From: Cognaticolwellia mytili
Lineage (GTDB): Bacteria > Pseudomonadota > Gammaproteobacteria > Enterobacterales > Alteromonadaceae
NCBI RefSeq assembly: GCF_002104475.1
Contig: NZ_NBOF01000006.1
Location: 1-64,000, forward strand
Length of the DNA: 64,000 nt
Direction of reading: 5' to 3'
This document shows, in pieces, positions 47,475 to 57,702 of the stretch. The translations under genes were made by a program, and so were the position numbers. The notes beneath the pieces were generated by a model, which was given only the letters and a program-made list of their open reading frames with translations, did not search any database and had not been told where the DNA came from. Each line of letters opens with the position of its first letter. The first letter of the stretch is position 1.

Positions 47475-49655
47475 TTATCGGTAAGTAACGAGTGTCGGAA
47501 TCGTTAAAATATTTTTGCCAAAACGTTTCAATCCGATATAAATCGATAAAAACACTAAAACTATAATCGCTAAGGTCATTGACGCATGTAGCGGCTCGCT
47601 TGCCAGTAAAGCAATTTGAAAGCTCGCGGTGGCTGCCAAGTAAGCCAAGCTAAAACTCCATAGCGCGGCAAAAACCGCCCAGCGTGTGCCAACTTCATTC
47701 TTAATCGCCCCCATCGCTGCTGCACATGGCGTATAGAGTAATATGAAGAGTAAATAGCTAAATGCGCCTATCTTGCCAGCAAAAGCTGCCTGCATAATAG
47801 TAATGGTACTTTCTGCTACACCTTGTTCTTCTGCTGCAGCTTCAATACTCGACACATCGCCAATATCGGTACCCAAAGGGTCATCGGCTTCTATACCTTG
47901 CAAATTATCTGAAATACTGCTGATAGCTTGCTGCCAAAGATCACCTAATGAATCCGGCTCAGCTGACTCCTCAGATGTCGGAGAATACAAACTATTAAAT
48001 GTTGCCACTAAAGCTTCTTTGGCAAACAGCCCGGTAATGATGCCAACACTTGCCTGCCAGTTATCTTCTTTAACCCCCATAGGAATTAGTAAAGGTGTAA
48101 CAACTTGCGCGCTTTTACTCAATAAAGAATCCTGGCTATCGTGATGACCAAATTCACCGTCAGTCCCTAATGAATTAAAAAAGTTTAAAATACACACAAC
48201 CACAACGATGGTTTTGCCTGCACCAAAAACGAAAGAGCGTGTTCTTTGCCACACCCGCTGCAATAAAAAGGATAACTTAGGCCATTCATAAAGAGGCAAT
48301 TCCATAATATTGATTGAATTTCCTCCCATTAAAATGGTTTTCTTCAACATTAAGCCGGTAAAAAGTGCAGCAGCGATACCAATGAGATACAGCAAAAATA
48401 CAATATTTTGCCCAGACTCTGGAAAAAATGCTGCAGCAAATAAAGCGTAAACAGGTAAGCGAGCGCCACAAGACATAAATGGCGACATCATCACCGTGGT
48501 AATTCTTTCTCGTTCATTATCTAAAATTCGGGCTGACATTACTGCTGGTACAGTGCAACCAAAGCCAACAATTAACGGCACAAAAGCTTTTCCAGGCAAA
48601 CCTATTTTTTGCATTGCCGTATCCACTACGAAAGCCGCTCTGGCTAAGTAACCACTGCTTTCCAGTAGTGATAAGCCAATAAATAAACAGGCGATAACTG
48701 GAATAAAAGTCGCTACAGTTTGAATGCCTAAGCCAACACCACCTAATATCGTAGTAAGCCAAGCAGGTAAATCAAAGGTACTTAAAAAGTGTAACGGGTA
48801 ATCAACAAATATTGCACCAGCTAAAATGTCGAAAAAGTCGATAAAAGCGCTACCAACATTAATGGCAAACATGAATAACAGATACATCATGCCAAGGAAA
48901 ATAGGAATACCGAAAACTGGATGGAGCATCCAATGATCAAGCTTATTGCTAAAACTATTATTTTCAGTCGGCTGAACTGTTATCTCACTTAATAGTTGCT
49001 CAATAAAGGCATACCGAGCTTGCATAACCGCCATCGCTTTTTCATCACCTAATTGACAGGTTTCTGAGCTTGCACATGCTTGGCGCTCTAACGTGATTGG
49101 CATACCTTGAAAATCAGCTAATATGTTTGGCAAAACTAATAAGTGCCGTTCTTTTCGTTTAGTTGACGCACTTGCCAATGCTTTATTTAGTGCCTGACCT
49201 GCGCCTTTACTGGTGCTATTTTCAGTTACTACAGGACAACCTAGCGCAAGAGAAAGCCCATTTACATCGATATCTTCTGCTTCTTTGCGATCACTCTTAT
49301 TTAATACCACCACCATCGGTAAGCCCAACTCTAGTAGTTGGGTAGTCAAATACAGTTGACGTTTGAGCTGTGTCGCATCAATAACATTTATTAAGTAATC
49401 TATGCTTTGTTGCTTAATAAAGTCTTGAGTAATTGATAAATCTTTCCCCTGTTGATTACGCTGCGCTAATGAGCTCACACCAGGTAAGTCAGTTAACAAT
49501 GTAGCTTTACTATTGAGCTGGCATTGCTGTTGTTTTGAGGCAACTGTTACGCCAGTCCAATTACCTGTTTTTTGCTTCGCACCCGTTAAGGCATTAAATA
49601 ACGTGCTTTTACCTGAATTAGCAAAACCAACCAAAACAATATTTTGTTCTACCAT
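47475..49655 (-). CDS. feoB: Ferrous iron transporter FeoB
   Basis: FeoB brings Fe(II) into the cytoplasm. The 726-residue protein has a cytosolic G domain with GFANSGKSTLFNALTG (residues 9-24), the TDLPG motif near 57, NKSD near 122, then a helical part. The membrane core with repeated Gate regions starts near residue 255 and carries FGCTVPAVMSARILDNERER and the second gate FMSCGARLPVYALF. It begins one base inside the feoA stop (TAATG), so the two are coupled. No feoC is seen behind it. Confidence 0.96.
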   Translation of the reverse strand: MVEQNIVLVGFANSGKSTLFNALTGAKQKTGNWTGVTVASKQQQCQLNSKATLLTDLPGVSSLAQRNQQGKDLSITQDFIKQQSIDYLINVIDATQLKRQLYLTTQLLELGLPMVVVLNKSDRKEAEDIDVNGLSLALGCPVVTENSTSKGAGQALNKALASASTKRKERHLLVLPNILADFQGMPITLERQACASSETCQLGDEKAMAVMQARYAFIEQLLSEITVQPTENNSFSNKLDHWMLHPVFGIPIFLGMMYLLFMFAINVGSAFIDFFDILAGAIFVDYPLHFLSTFDLPAWLTTILGGVGLGIQTVATFIPVIACLFIGLSLLESSGYLARAAFVVDTAMQKIGLPGKAFVPLIVGFGCTVPAVMSARILDNERERITTVMMSPFMSCGARLPVYALFAAAFFPESGQNIVFLLYLIGIAAALFTGLMLKKTILMGGNSINIMELPLYEWPKLSFLLQRVWQRTRSFVFGAGKTIVVVVCILNFFNSLGTDGEFGHHDSQDSLLSKSAQVVTPLLIPMGVKEDNWQASVGIITGLFAKEALVATFNSLYSPTSEESAEPDSLGDLWQQAISSISDNLQGIEADDPLGTDIGDVSSIEAAAEEQGVAESTITIMQAAFAGKIGAFSYLLFILLYTPCAAAMGAIKNEVGTRWAVFAALWSFSLAYLAATASFQIALLASEPLHASMTLAIIVLVFLSIYIGLKRFGKNILTIPTLVTYR

Positions 49656-49882
49656 TAGCTCAATAACTCTACTTTGATTTGCTTAGCAATATCACGTGGC
49701 AAACACATTTTAGTACCATGTAAATGGAAGGCAAGTGGGCCATTAAAAGGCGCTTTATGGGCTAAGGAAATAGTTGTTTTTAAAGCGAAGCCTTGCTCGA
49801 TCAGTTGTGTGCTTAAACTAAAATTTTCAGGAAGAAAACAAATGCGAGCTTGCTGATTTACAGGTAATTCGGATAAAGTCAT
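49655..49882 (-). CDS. feoA: FeoA, partner of FeoB
   Basis: The 75-residue cytosolic SH3-like protein supports FeoB. It shows the family's LIEQGFALKTTISLAHKAPFNGPLAFHLHGTKMCLPRDIAKQI in segments. It overlaps feoB by one base. A Fur box precedes it. Confidence 0.92.
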   Translation of the reverse strand: MTLSELPVNQQARICFLPENFSLSTQLIEQGFALKTTISLAHKAPFNGPLAFHLHGTKMCLPRDIAKQIKVELLS

Positions 49883-49896
49883 AACGCCCTAACAAA

Positions 49897-49911
49897 CGAT
49901 AATAATTAGCA
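49897..49911 (-). promoter_or_regulatory. Fur box before feoAB
   Basis: CGATAAT-A-ATTAGCA matches 12 of 14 positions of the 7-1-7 Fur consensus. It lies 15 bases upstream of the feoA start codon, where Fur with iron would block transcription. The site is strong for a visual search. Confidence 0.7.
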
Positions 49912-50131
49912 TTTAATAATACTAAAACAAGAGTAATGCAACAACATAATAACTCCCCCTATTCATGTATACTTGTTTTAGTACATGAATAAGGCATAAA
50001 TAGCATTAAATTGACTATTTTTTCATTAAAATATTGACGCTCAATTTCTGTCACAGTGAAAAATTTTTCCAGCCCAAGTCGCCTTTATTCTTTAACAACT
50101 CGGCTAAAATTTAACTTACAATATAACTATA

Positions 50132-50554
50132 CTAAAAAGAAAAATTTAAGCTAAAAACAAAAACATCAGTAAAAAGAGATACTTCAAAACCAATGTTTTC
50201 GTAGTGTATATCTAATGTTGGCGCCACAATAGGCGTAATTCCTAGTAATTGGAAAGCATTATCTTCTTTACTATATCCGCTGATTCCCCCAACACGCAAC
50301 CCCAAATCAATCCAGTCATTCCAATAATACTTGGTATGCTGCGCAACAACGTAGGAGCGGTCATTAAAGCTATTAATCATCGTCGATAGTTCTAACGTTT
50401 TATACTTTATTCCCCAAATATAATTATCCTGATTCCTATCCTCTGTGGTGGTGTGGTAGGTCCAACCCGCATAAGTAACTGTGAAATCCTTGCTTTGTGA
50501 AAATACATCAAAAGAGTAAAATAAGAATATCGCTATTAAGAAAAAACGTAGCAT
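50132..50554 (-). CDS. Small outer-membrane-like protein, function unknown
   Basis: I place the start at the ATG at 50554, since the longer frame starts with TTG and adds nothing. The 140-residue product has a leader (ending VFSQ), many aromatic residues and alternating strands, and ends FSLNFSF with the final phenylalanine typical of outer-membrane barrels. It looks like a small eight-strand barrel (YAGWTYHTT, LRVGGISGY). I recognise no family. It stands alone. Confidence 0.6.
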   Translation of the reverse strand: MLRFFLIAIFLFYSFDVFSQSKDFTVTYAGWTYHTTTEDRNQDNYIWGIKYKTLELSTMINSFNDRSYVVAQHTKYYWNDWIDLGLRVGGISGYSKEDNAFQLLGITPIVAPTLDIHYENIGFEVSLFTDVFVFSLNFSF

Positions 50555-50792
50555 TACAAACCAATAAATATACCTGAACAATAATTTATTTATAATACGC
50601 AGCTAAGTGTATAAGAAATGTCCCTATCATGATTTAATAATCTCAAAGTGTTAAATCAAAGTTTCAGTTGTTTAATTGTGCATAATTTACTCCGTTAATC
50701 GTTATTTTTTATATTTTTCAGAAACAATTTAATAAACTATATCCTGTCGTCAGTAAAACTGTCATATTATTGAACTAAAGGGGAAAAATTTA

Positions 50793-50828
50793 ATGAAAGC
50801 TATCAGAGTCTGCTATTACGACTGTTAA
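50793..50828 (+). CDS. Eleven-codon frame with a strong ribosome site
   Basis: ATG at 50793 is preceded by AAAGGGGAA at 50778-50786. The frame reads MKAIRVCYYDC and stops at 50828. It could be a leader peptide, or the broken start of a lost gene, about 100 bases ahead of the protease gene. Two cysteines flank two tyrosines. No terminator hairpin follows, so attenuation is not supported. Confidence 0.3.
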   Translation: MKAIRVCYYDC

Positions 50829-50927
50829 TGTCCGTATTCAGTTATCTATCATTGGCCGTTAACACGTTAATTATATCAATTTCCATGAAGCTCCCCCGCA
50901 CCAAACCAAGTAATAAAAGGATATTCA

Positions 50928-52181
50928 ATGAAAGCACTTTTTGCTCTGCTACTTATGTGTATAAGCACATTAAGTTTTGCAGTTGAGCAGGCCGAAGAAA
51001 TTTTCAAGCAATTGGCTCCCTCACTTTATCAAATTCGCTTGATTGACAAAGCCAGTGGTGAAAAGTCATCGATCGGTTCGGGGTTTCAAATTAGTAGTGA
51101 TGGGCTGATAGCCACTAACTATCATGTTATTTCAGGCTATGCTCGTCATCCTAATAAATACAATATTGAATATCTAGACAATGAAGGCAACCAAGCAGCA
51201 TTATCGTTAAGAAGTGTTGATGTCATTAACGACTTGGCTATTGTTCAACGTGATGTAACAAGTGAAATGTCATTTTTTGACATCGCAGAATTAGCCCCAG
51301 CTAAGGGGGAAGAATTATATTCACTAGGTAACCCACATGACTTAGGCATGATAGTGGTTCCTGGCACTTATAATGGTTTAAAAAATGAATCATTTAATGA
51401 CCGCATTCATTTTACTGGCTCTGTTAATTCAGGCATGAGTGGTGGTCCAGTCGTCAACAAGAACACTCAAGTGGTTGGTATTAATGTCGCGACATCAGGT
51501 AACCAAATTGGTTTCTTAGTACCACACGATAAACTTTTAGCACTTTACCAAGCCTATAAAGTTGGCCCTCCTGAAAGCATTGAGCAACAAATGGCTGCGC
51601 AACTAATGCGCAGCCAAGACAAACTCATCACGACCGTATTAAATAGTAACTGGCAACTAAAGCAACTAGGTAGAGGGTTAATTCCAACCATCGACGTACC
51701 TTTTATTCGTTGTTGGGGTGAGTCGAATTCAGACAAAGCGGATGCACAAATTATGGCAGCAGTAGCCAATTGTGATCTTGACGAAAATACCTTCATTTCT
51801 TCAGATTTTTTCACTGGTTCTTTAGAAATGGAATATCGCTACATGGAGTCGAATAAAATAGGCAGTACTAAGTTCTATCATATTTTCGAGCGTCAGCTTA
51901 ATCAAGTCGCTCCAGGTAATAAAGCCGGTAAAGATGATGTTACTGAATATCAATGCCACCACGATATCGTCGAACCAACAGACAGCAATATAAATAACAA
52001 AGCGGTTTTTTGTACCCGTGCTTACAAAGATTTTCCTGAGCTTTTTGATGTTATGTACATAGGTATTTCCATTGACCACGAGCAATACGCTCTACTAAGT
52101 CACTTTACTATTTCAGGGGTTGCTCAAGATACCTCTCTCGCCTTTTTGACTAAGTTTATGGAGTCGGTCAAATGGAATTAA
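50928..52181 (+). CDS. Exported trypsin-like serine protease
   Basis: The 417-residue protein has a signal peptide (1-18, ending SFA) and a trypsin-like domain (about 25-215). The catalytic triad is readable: histidine in ATNYHV (residue about 69), aspartate in NDLAIV (about 104), serine in GSVNSGMSGGPVV (about 171). The C-terminal 190 residues have no PDZ domain and contain four cysteines. The FHA membrane gene overlaps its end by 10 bases, so the two are one unit. The protease should act in the periplasm. Confidence 0.88.
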   Translation: MKALFALLLMCISTLSFAVEQAEEIFKQLAPSLYQIRLIDKASGEKSSIGSGFQISSDGLIATNYHVISGYARHPNKYNIEYLDNEGNQAALSLRSVDVINDLAIVQRDVTSEMSFFDIAELAPAKGEELYSLGNPHDLGMIVVPGTYNGLKNESFNDRIHFTGSVNSGMSGGPVVNKNTQVVGINVATSGNQIGFLVPHDKLLALYQAYKVGPPESIEQQMAAQLMRSQDKLITTVLNSNWQLKQLGRGLIPTIDVPFIRCWGESNSDKADAQIMAAVANCDLDENTFISSDFFTGSLEMEYRYMESNKIGSTKFYHIFERQLNQVAPGNKAGKDDVTEYQCHHDIVEPTDSNINNKAVFCTRAYKDFPELFDVMYIGISIDHEQYALLSHFTISGVAQDTSLAFLTKFMESVKWN

Positions 52182-53140
52182 TTATTGAAGAAATTACCTA
52201 CGGTCATAAATTGCTGGGTCGCCATAAATTTTCATCAAATAATATCACCATAGGTCGTGGCTACGATAACGACGTTATTATTAGTGACCCACATGTTTGT
52301 GCTGATCACCTGCAATTACACTTTGACGGCGAACATTGGTTTGTCAACGATCAAGGCTCTATCAATGGTAGTTACCTTGAAGGTAGAAAAAACAACATTA
52401 TTCAGCACAAAATACAGTCTGGCGATATTATTAGCATCGGTAAAAGCCAAGTTCGCTTTGTATTTCCTAATCACCCAGTTGTTGAAAGTGTCACTATTAG
52501 CCCATTTGAGAGTATGATCAATTTAGCTCGTCATCCTTTTGTATTAGCGTTGAGCATGCTGCTATTCGCCAGTATTGCCTGTTGGATTATTGATTTAAAT
52601 AATGCTAAAGAAGTAACCGCGTTTCAGTTACTGGTACCAACTATTGGCTTAATGTTAGGCTTTGCATTATGGCCTGCTTGCGTGGCATTAGTTTCACATT
52701 TGACCAAGCACGACGCTCATTTTTGGACGCAAATTGGCATTAGCTTTATCTTTTTTAACTTGATGTGGCTAAGCGACATTTTTGAAAACATCGTGCAGTT
52801 CAATACCTCAAGCAACTTCTCAATGATTTGGTTAATTACTATCATTCCATTAGTATTGGCTTTTGGTTTATTTTGGCTGAACTGCTATGTCGGTTTTCAT
52901 ATGACTCCACGTCGTCGAAATGTAGTGTCGGTTGGTTTAGTCGTATTACTGTTCGGGGGCAGCTTTGTGATACAAATGAGTAAAAAGCCTGACTTTAATC
53001 CTCGCCCGCAATTTAACACTACCATTATGTCACCAAGCTTTTTGTTTACGCCGAGTAATAATGTACAGTCTTTTGTTAGCGACAGTTCAGCACTCTTTGA
53101 ACAAGCAGCCAAAGCCGCTGAGAAAGATAAAAAAGATTAA
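52172..53140 (+). CDS. FHA-domain membrane protein
   Basis: FHA domains bind phosphothreonine. The 322-residue protein has one at residues about 22-95 (ITIGRGYDNDVIISDPHVCADHLQLHF, NDQGSINGSYLEG, GDIISIGKSQVRF) with the conserved GR, H and NGS residues. Five hydrophobic segments follow (about 123-143, 150-172, 184-204, 218-240, 250-270), with a polar tail. The FHA part should be cytosolic. It overlaps the protease gene by 10 bases. No kinase gene is nearby. Confidence 0.86.
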   Translation: MELIIEEITYGHKLLGRHKFSSNNITIGRGYDNDVIISDPHVCADHLQLHFDGEHWFVNDQGSINGSYLEGRKNNIIQHKIQSGDIISIGKSQVRFVFPNHPVVESVTISPFESMINLARHPFVLALSMLLFASIACWIIDLNNAKEVTAFQLLVPTIGLMLGFALWPACVALVSHLTKHDAHFWTQIGISFIFFNLMWLSDIFENIVQFNTSSNFSMIWLITIIPLVLAFGLFWLNCYVGFHMTPRRRNVVSVGLVVLLFGGSFVIQMSKKPDFNPRPQFNTTIMSPSFLFTPSNNVQSFVSDSSALFEQAAKAAEKDKKD

Positions 53141-53636
53141 TAATGAGAACAGAAACAGCGACGTGATTTGTACTGACTGTTCATGTACTCATATGTTTTT
53201 ATATAATTATAAATCTCTAAGGGGATAAAATAAGCAATTACATATGTCGCTCAAAACATCCATTTTATCTCTACATATCATTTACTCTGAACATAAAAAT
53301 TCTAAGTCACTTTAGGTTTTTATGTTCAGACCTAAGCTTACTCTCTTGCATCAAAAGTGCCACCATCCTTTAAGCCACAACAACGACGGATACTCTAGTG
53401 ATTTAACCAAGTTTCAAGGTATTTATAACACTTACATTTGCGGTGTATTCACGTGAAGTGATTAGGATTCAAATGTTCTTCTCCTTATAAAATGGGCACC
53501 ATCCACCTTTCAATCAACTGCTAATTTCTATTGGGTAGACTGATAAATATTCTAATTTTTAATTAGCAATCGCATTCCAATAATCAAACGTATATCATTG
53601 CAACATTTTCGCATTTAAGCGTTCTATAAAATTTTG
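53141..53636. other. Intergenic region with one long hairpin
   Basis: It holds a 45-base hairpin (listed separately) and the leader of the FAD oxidoreductase gene. Otherwise I see no gene, tRNA or known motif in the remaining 450 bases. Confidence 0.5.
53286..53330. repeat. Perfect 14-base inverted repeat
   Basis: Arms 53286-53299 and 53317-53330 match perfectly (TCTGAACATAAAAA and its complement). A second inner pair, CTAA/TTAG at 53302-53305 and 53312-53315, extends the stem. There is no T run after it. It could protect or end the FHA transcript, or be a small mobile repeat. Confidence 0.65.
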
Positions 53637-55112
53637 ATGAATAACAAACCAATGCCCTATCAACCTCTTTTATCAAGTCCAACCAAAATCGCAATTATTG
53701 GTGGTGGTGTTGCCGGATCTACTATTGCGTTGCGCTTTGCTGAACTTGGACTCGATACAACGTTAATCGAAAAAGGCCCGAGTTTGATTAATGGTCCGCC
53801 CATGTGTCATTTACATGCGGGAGGGAATTTATATCGAGAAATTTCTGACGAACAATGCCTTATATTGCTCAAGCAGTCGATCGATACCGCCAAAGTTTAC
53901 CCTTCTTGCATAAACGTAAGACCCACAATCATTGCATTACCTAAAACAGATAAAGGTCAACCTGAGGACTTATTACCTAGGTTAGAAAAACTACGTGTAG
54001 AATATGAAAGATTGGTAAGCGATGACCGATCTAATAAAGTTATTGGCGAACCTGCAGACTACTTTCAATGCTTTACTCGGGCTGACATTGCCCCTTTGGT
54101 TGGTCAGACTATTCCAAAGACCGCACAATGCTCAAGCGATTGGCTCATAGCTTTTGCCAATCATACTAATTTAGACGCCATTAAATTTCCTATCGTGCTG
54201 GTACAAGAATATGGCATGTCTGCTTTTCGTTTAGCAGCGATAGCAACATTAGCCATTGAGCGCCTCGCCAATTGTCATTTGCAAACGAATCGTAAGGTAG
54301 TTGCGATGTCAGCACAAGTAGATCATTTAGGTTGGCATATAACCACAGAGGATAACAATAGCGGCAGGCAGCATCAGCAAAAATTTGACTATGTAATCAA
54401 TGCTTGTGGTTTTAAAAGCGGTGAAATTGATGACATGCTAAATACCAAACGAAAACGTATGGTAGAGTTTAAAGCGGCCTATGTAGCGCACTGGCCACAA
54501 TACCAAGGTGCATGGCCAGAAATCGTGTTTCATGGTGAGCGTGGAACACCGCAAGGTATGGCACAATTAACGCCCTACCCTAACGGATATTTTCAGCTAC
54601 ACGGCATGACTCAAGATATTACCTTGTTCGAACAGGGTTTAGTCAGTAGCTCGGCCAACAGCGCCCAGCCTAAATTAGCGCCTAAATTTATTAAAAAAAT
54701 TGACAAACAATGGCCAGCCCAATTAGTAAACCATCGTACTTTAGGCTCTATTGGCCATATTGCGCAATATATTCCAAGTTTTAGCACCGCAACAGTTGCA
54801 GCCAAGCCTTTGTTTGGCGCACAACAAATCCCAGGACAAGATCCCAACTTGCGCGCTGCAGACGTGTCATTCGACAGTAAACACTATGCCCGCGCCGAAA
54901 TAGTCAAAGCCTCTTCAGCATTAGACGCCGCTGATGCAATTTTAGCTGACCTAGTCTGTTGTGAACTAATTGAGGAGTCTGCATTGACTCCCCCTTATAA
55001 GCATCACTACTTTCCGGTTAGCCAGCAAAGCAGCGACACCGATGTCACAAAACGGGCGATAGAGCTCGCCGAACAGCGTGAATACCCGAGTTCTCTTGCA
55101 CTAAATTTTTAG
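53637..55112 (+). CDS. FAD-dependent oxidoreductase
   Basis: The 491-residue protein begins with a dinucleotide-binding fold: KIAIIGGGVAGSTIALRFAELGLDTTLIEKG. The later VINACGFKSGEI is a typical FAD-site strand, and the C-terminal part holds a loop ending RAADVSFD. This fits the DAO superfamily; substrate unknown. I set the start at ATG 53637, since the codon before it is TTG. It is convergent with gph with a 4-base overlap of the stops. Confidence 0.82.
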   Translation: MNNKPMPYQPLLSSPTKIAIIGGGVAGSTIALRFAELGLDTTLIEKGPSLINGPPMCHLHAGGNLYREISDEQCLILLKQSIDTAKVYPSCINVRPTIIALPKTDKGQPEDLLPRLEKLRVEYERLVSDDRSNKVIGEPADYFQCFTRADIAPLVGQTIPKTAQCSSDWLIAFANHTNLDAIKFPIVLVQEYGMSAFRLAAIATLAIERLANCHLQTNRKVVAMSAQVDHLGWHITTEDNNSGRQHQQKFDYVINACGFKSGEIDDMLNTKRKRMVEFKAAYVAHWPQYQGAWPEIVFHGERGTPQGMAQLTPYPNGYFQLHGMTQDITLFEQGLVSSSANSAQPKLAPKFIKKIDKQWPAQLVNHRTLGSIGHIAQYIPSFSTATVAAKPLFGAQQIPGQDPNLRAADVSFDSKHYARAEIVKASSALDAADAILADLVCCELIEESALTPPYKHHYFPVSQQSSDTDVTKRAIELAEQREYPSSLALNF

Positions 55113-55789
55113 GACTTAAAGACAGCAACAAATTGACCAAAGTTATCAAAGCACCAGTTTGGTTGGTACTGACTGATATCTTCACCATAATTGTAACCGT
55201 AGGTTAGTCCCACACTTGCCATGTCTGCCGCCTGAGCCGCTAAAATATCATTTTTAGAATCACCAATCATGACACATTGTTCAACCGTCACCGCCAATTT
55301 ATTCATCGCTCCAAATAAAGGCTCTGGATGTGGTTTTCGTACTGAGAACGTATCACCGCCGATCAGTACTTCAAACATATCACCTATTTCTAAACCATCT
55401 AAAATAGGCTGAATAAATTGCTCGGGTTTATTAGTAATAATGGCGAGTCGATAGCCCGCTTGCTTTAAACTGATTAAGCCATCACGCACGCCGTCATACA
55501 AAACAGAGTTGACACAAACACATGCTTTATAATGTGCTAAGAACTTGATTAACGCGTTTTCCGCATAAGCATTATCAAGTGTTTCATCAATTTCTGCTGA
55601 ACCTGACAAGGCCCGTTCTGTTAACACTTTAGCGCCATTACCCACCCAACTACGAATCGTGTCTTCGTCAAATTCAGCTTTGTTTAAATCACTTAACATT
55701 CGATTTATCGCTAACGCGAGATCTGGAGCGCTGTCGACTAAAGTGCCATCTAAGTCAAATAATAATACGTTTTTATCTTGTAGTTTCAC
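55109..55789 (-). CDS. gph: Phosphoglycolate phosphatase
   Basis: Gph removes phosphate from 2-phosphoglycolate formed in DNA repair. The HAD motifs are clear: VLLFDLDGTLVDSAPDLALA (motif I), IITNKPEQF (motif II), MIGDSKNDILAA (motif IV). I place the start at GTG 55789 because GGAG lies five bases upstream; ATG and TTG alternatives lie further out without a ribosome site. That gives 226 residues, normal for the family. It sits behind trpS on the same strand with a terminator between. Confidence 0.9.
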   Translation of the reverse strand: MKLQDKNVLLFDLDGTLVDSAPDLALAINRMLSDLNKAEFDEDTIRSWVGNGAKVLTERALSGSAEIDETLDNAYAENALIKFLAHYKACVCVNSVLYDGVRDGLISLKQAGYRLAIITNKPEQFIQPILDGLEIGDMFEVLIGGDTFSVRKPHPEPLFGAMNKLAVTVEQCVMIGDSKNDILAAQAADMASVGLTYGYNYGEDISQYQPNWCFDNFGQFVAVFKS

Positions 55790-55900
55790 TGTATCTCCGC
55801 AAGTTATGTCCATACATACTTTTTTAAACAACAAAAGACCAATTACTAAACAATAAGTAATTTGAATAACAAAAATTTTTATCCATTATATTAAGTAAGC

Positions 55901-55935
55901 AAAAAAAATGGCTATTCACTTCCATGAATAGCCAT
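55901..55935 (-). terminator. Terminator behind trpS
   Basis: Perfect 11-base stem (55908-55918 with 55925-55935), a 6-base loop and a run of seven T on the minus strand (55901-55907). It ends the rpe-trpS transcript before gph. Confidence 0.9.
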
Positions 55936-55956
55936 CATTAAATTTAATAATAAAAT

Positions 55957-56961
55957 CTAAGGCTTAGCGATAAAGCCAATGGCTTGATAAACCTCAGCAA
56001 GTAATTTACTTGCACGAGCAGACGCTTTTTCAGCACCTTTACGCATCACTTCATCTAAGTAGGCTTGGTTATTGCGAATTTCATGATAACGCTCTTGAAT
56101 TGGCGCTAATAAAGCTACAACGGCTTCAGCAACATCGCCTTTTAAATGACCATACATTTTATCTTCATACTCAGGTACAAGTTCAGCAACTGTCTTACCT
56201 GTTGTACATGATAAAAGTGATAGTAAGTTAGAAACTCCCGGCTTTTCAGCAATATCAAAATAGATATTGGCCTGTTCGTCTGAGTCAGTTACCGCACGTT
56301 TAATTTTTTTGGTAATTTTTTTAGTATCTTCTAACAAACCAATAAAATTGCCAGGATTAGTATCAGACTTCGACATTTTCTTCGTCGGCTCTAATAAACT
56401 CATTACACGCGCACCAAATTCAGGAATATAAGGTTCTGGTACCTTAAACGTTTCACCATGTAAGTTATTAAAGCGTGTTGCAATATCACGCGCTAATTCT
56501 AAATGTTGTTTTTGGTCATCGCCTACCGGTACTTGGTTAGCACCGTATAATAAAATATCTGCAGCCATTAGTACTGGGTAGGTAAATAAGCCTGAGTTCA
56601 TATTCGCTTCAGACTTTGAAGACTTATCTTTGTACTGAGTCATACGGTTTAATTCACCCATTTGGGTGTAACAGCTTAAAACCCAGCTCAATTGCGCATG
56701 TTCAGGCACATGCGATTGAATGAAAATGGTACTTTTTTCAGGATCAACACCACAAGCCAAATACAAAGCTAAACCGTCTAAAGTCGCTTTACGTAGTTCT
56801 TCGGCCTTAGGACGAACCGTAATCGCATGCTGATCAACCAACATGTAATAACATTCATGGCTGTCTTGCATGCTTACCCATTGCTTTAACGCACCAAGGT
56901 AATTACCAATAGTTAATTCGCCTGATGGCTGACAGCCGCTTAATACAATAGGTTTGCTCAT
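55957..56961 (-). CDS. trpS: Tryptophan-tRNA ligase
   Basis: The enzyme charges tRNA-Trp in the cytosol. The 334-residue class I synthetase shows the HIGH-like [17 protein letters not shown] near residue 9 and KMSKS near residue 195. Dimer and tRNA regions are normal. It follows rpe by 69 bases on the same strand, the common order in gammaproteobacteria, where gph, rpe and trpS lie together. Confidence 0.96.
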   Translation of the reverse strand: MSKPIVLSGCQPSGELTIGNYLGALKQWVSMQDSHECYYMLVDQHAITVRPKAEELRKATLDGLALYLACGVDPEKSTIFIQSHVPEHAQLSWVLSCYTQMGELNRMTQYKDKSSKSEANMNSGLFTYPVLMAADILLYGANQVPVGDDQKQHLELARDIATRFNNLHGETFKVPEPYIPEFGARVMSLLEPTKKMSKSDTNPGNFIGLLEDTKKITKKIKRAVTDSDEQANIYFDIAEKPGVSNLLSLLSCTTGKTVAELVPEYEDKMYGHLKGDVAEAVVALLAPIQERYHEIRNNQAYLDEVMRKGAEKASARASKLLAEVYQAIGFIAKP

Positions 56962-57030
56962 TTGTTATCCTTCAATTTTCTTTATTTAAATAGCTTGAGT
57001 TAAAATAGTGACTTACTTTACTGTTGCTAA

Positions 57031-57702
57031 CTACTTTACTGTTGATAACTCCGCACGCATGTCATCAATAGCAACTTTATAATCTGGTTTTGAGAAAATG
57101 GCTGAGCCAGCAACAAACATGTCTGCGCCTGCTTTAGCAATTTCTGCAATGTTATCTGCTTTTACACCACCGTCTACTTGTAAACGAATATCGTAACCAC
57201 TGGCATCAATTTTTTCACGCACTAAGCGTAATTTGTCTAAGGTAGTCGGAATAAAAGATTGACCGCCAAAGCCAGGATTTACTGACATTAATAAAATAAC
57301 ATCGAGCTTATCCATAACAAAATCTAGAATGTGTAATGGTGTTGCAGGGTTTAACACTAGGCCTGCTTTACAGCCGTTGTCTTTAATTAGCTGTAGTGTT
57401 CTATCAATATGATCACTCGCTTCAGGGTGAAAAGTAATAATATCAGCACCCGCTTTAGCAAAGTCAGGAATTAAGCTATCAACTGGCTTTACCATTAAGT
57501 GAACGTCGATTGGCGCCGTAATGCCGTAGTCTCGTAATGACTTACAAATCATTGAGCCAAAAGTAAGGTTTGGCACAAAGTGATTGTCCATTACATCGAA
57601 ATGAACAACATCAGCGCCTGCGCTAAGTACATTTGCAACATCTTCGCCCAAACGAGCAAAGTCTGCAGATAAAATTGATGGAGCAATTAAAAAATCAGAC
57701 AT
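57031..57702 (-). CDS. rpe: Ribulose-phosphate 3-epimerase
   Basis: Rpe interconverts ribulose 5-phosphate and xylulose 5-phosphate in the pentose phosphate pathway. The 223-residue TIM barrel shows [48 protein letters not shown] and VDGGVK. Metal and catalytic residues are all present. It leads the rpe-trpS unit. Confidence 0.96.
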   Translation of the reverse strand: MSDFLIAPSILSADFARLGEDVANVLSAGADVVHFDVMDNHFVPNLTFGSMICKSLRDYGITAPIDVHLMVKPVDSLIPDFAKAGADIITFHPEASDHIDRTLQLIKDNGCKAGLVLNPATPLHILDFVMDKLDVILLMSVNPGFGGQSFIPTTLDKLRLVREKIDASGYDIRLQVDGGVKADNIAEIAKAGADMFVAGSAIFSKPDYKVAIDDMRAELSTVK

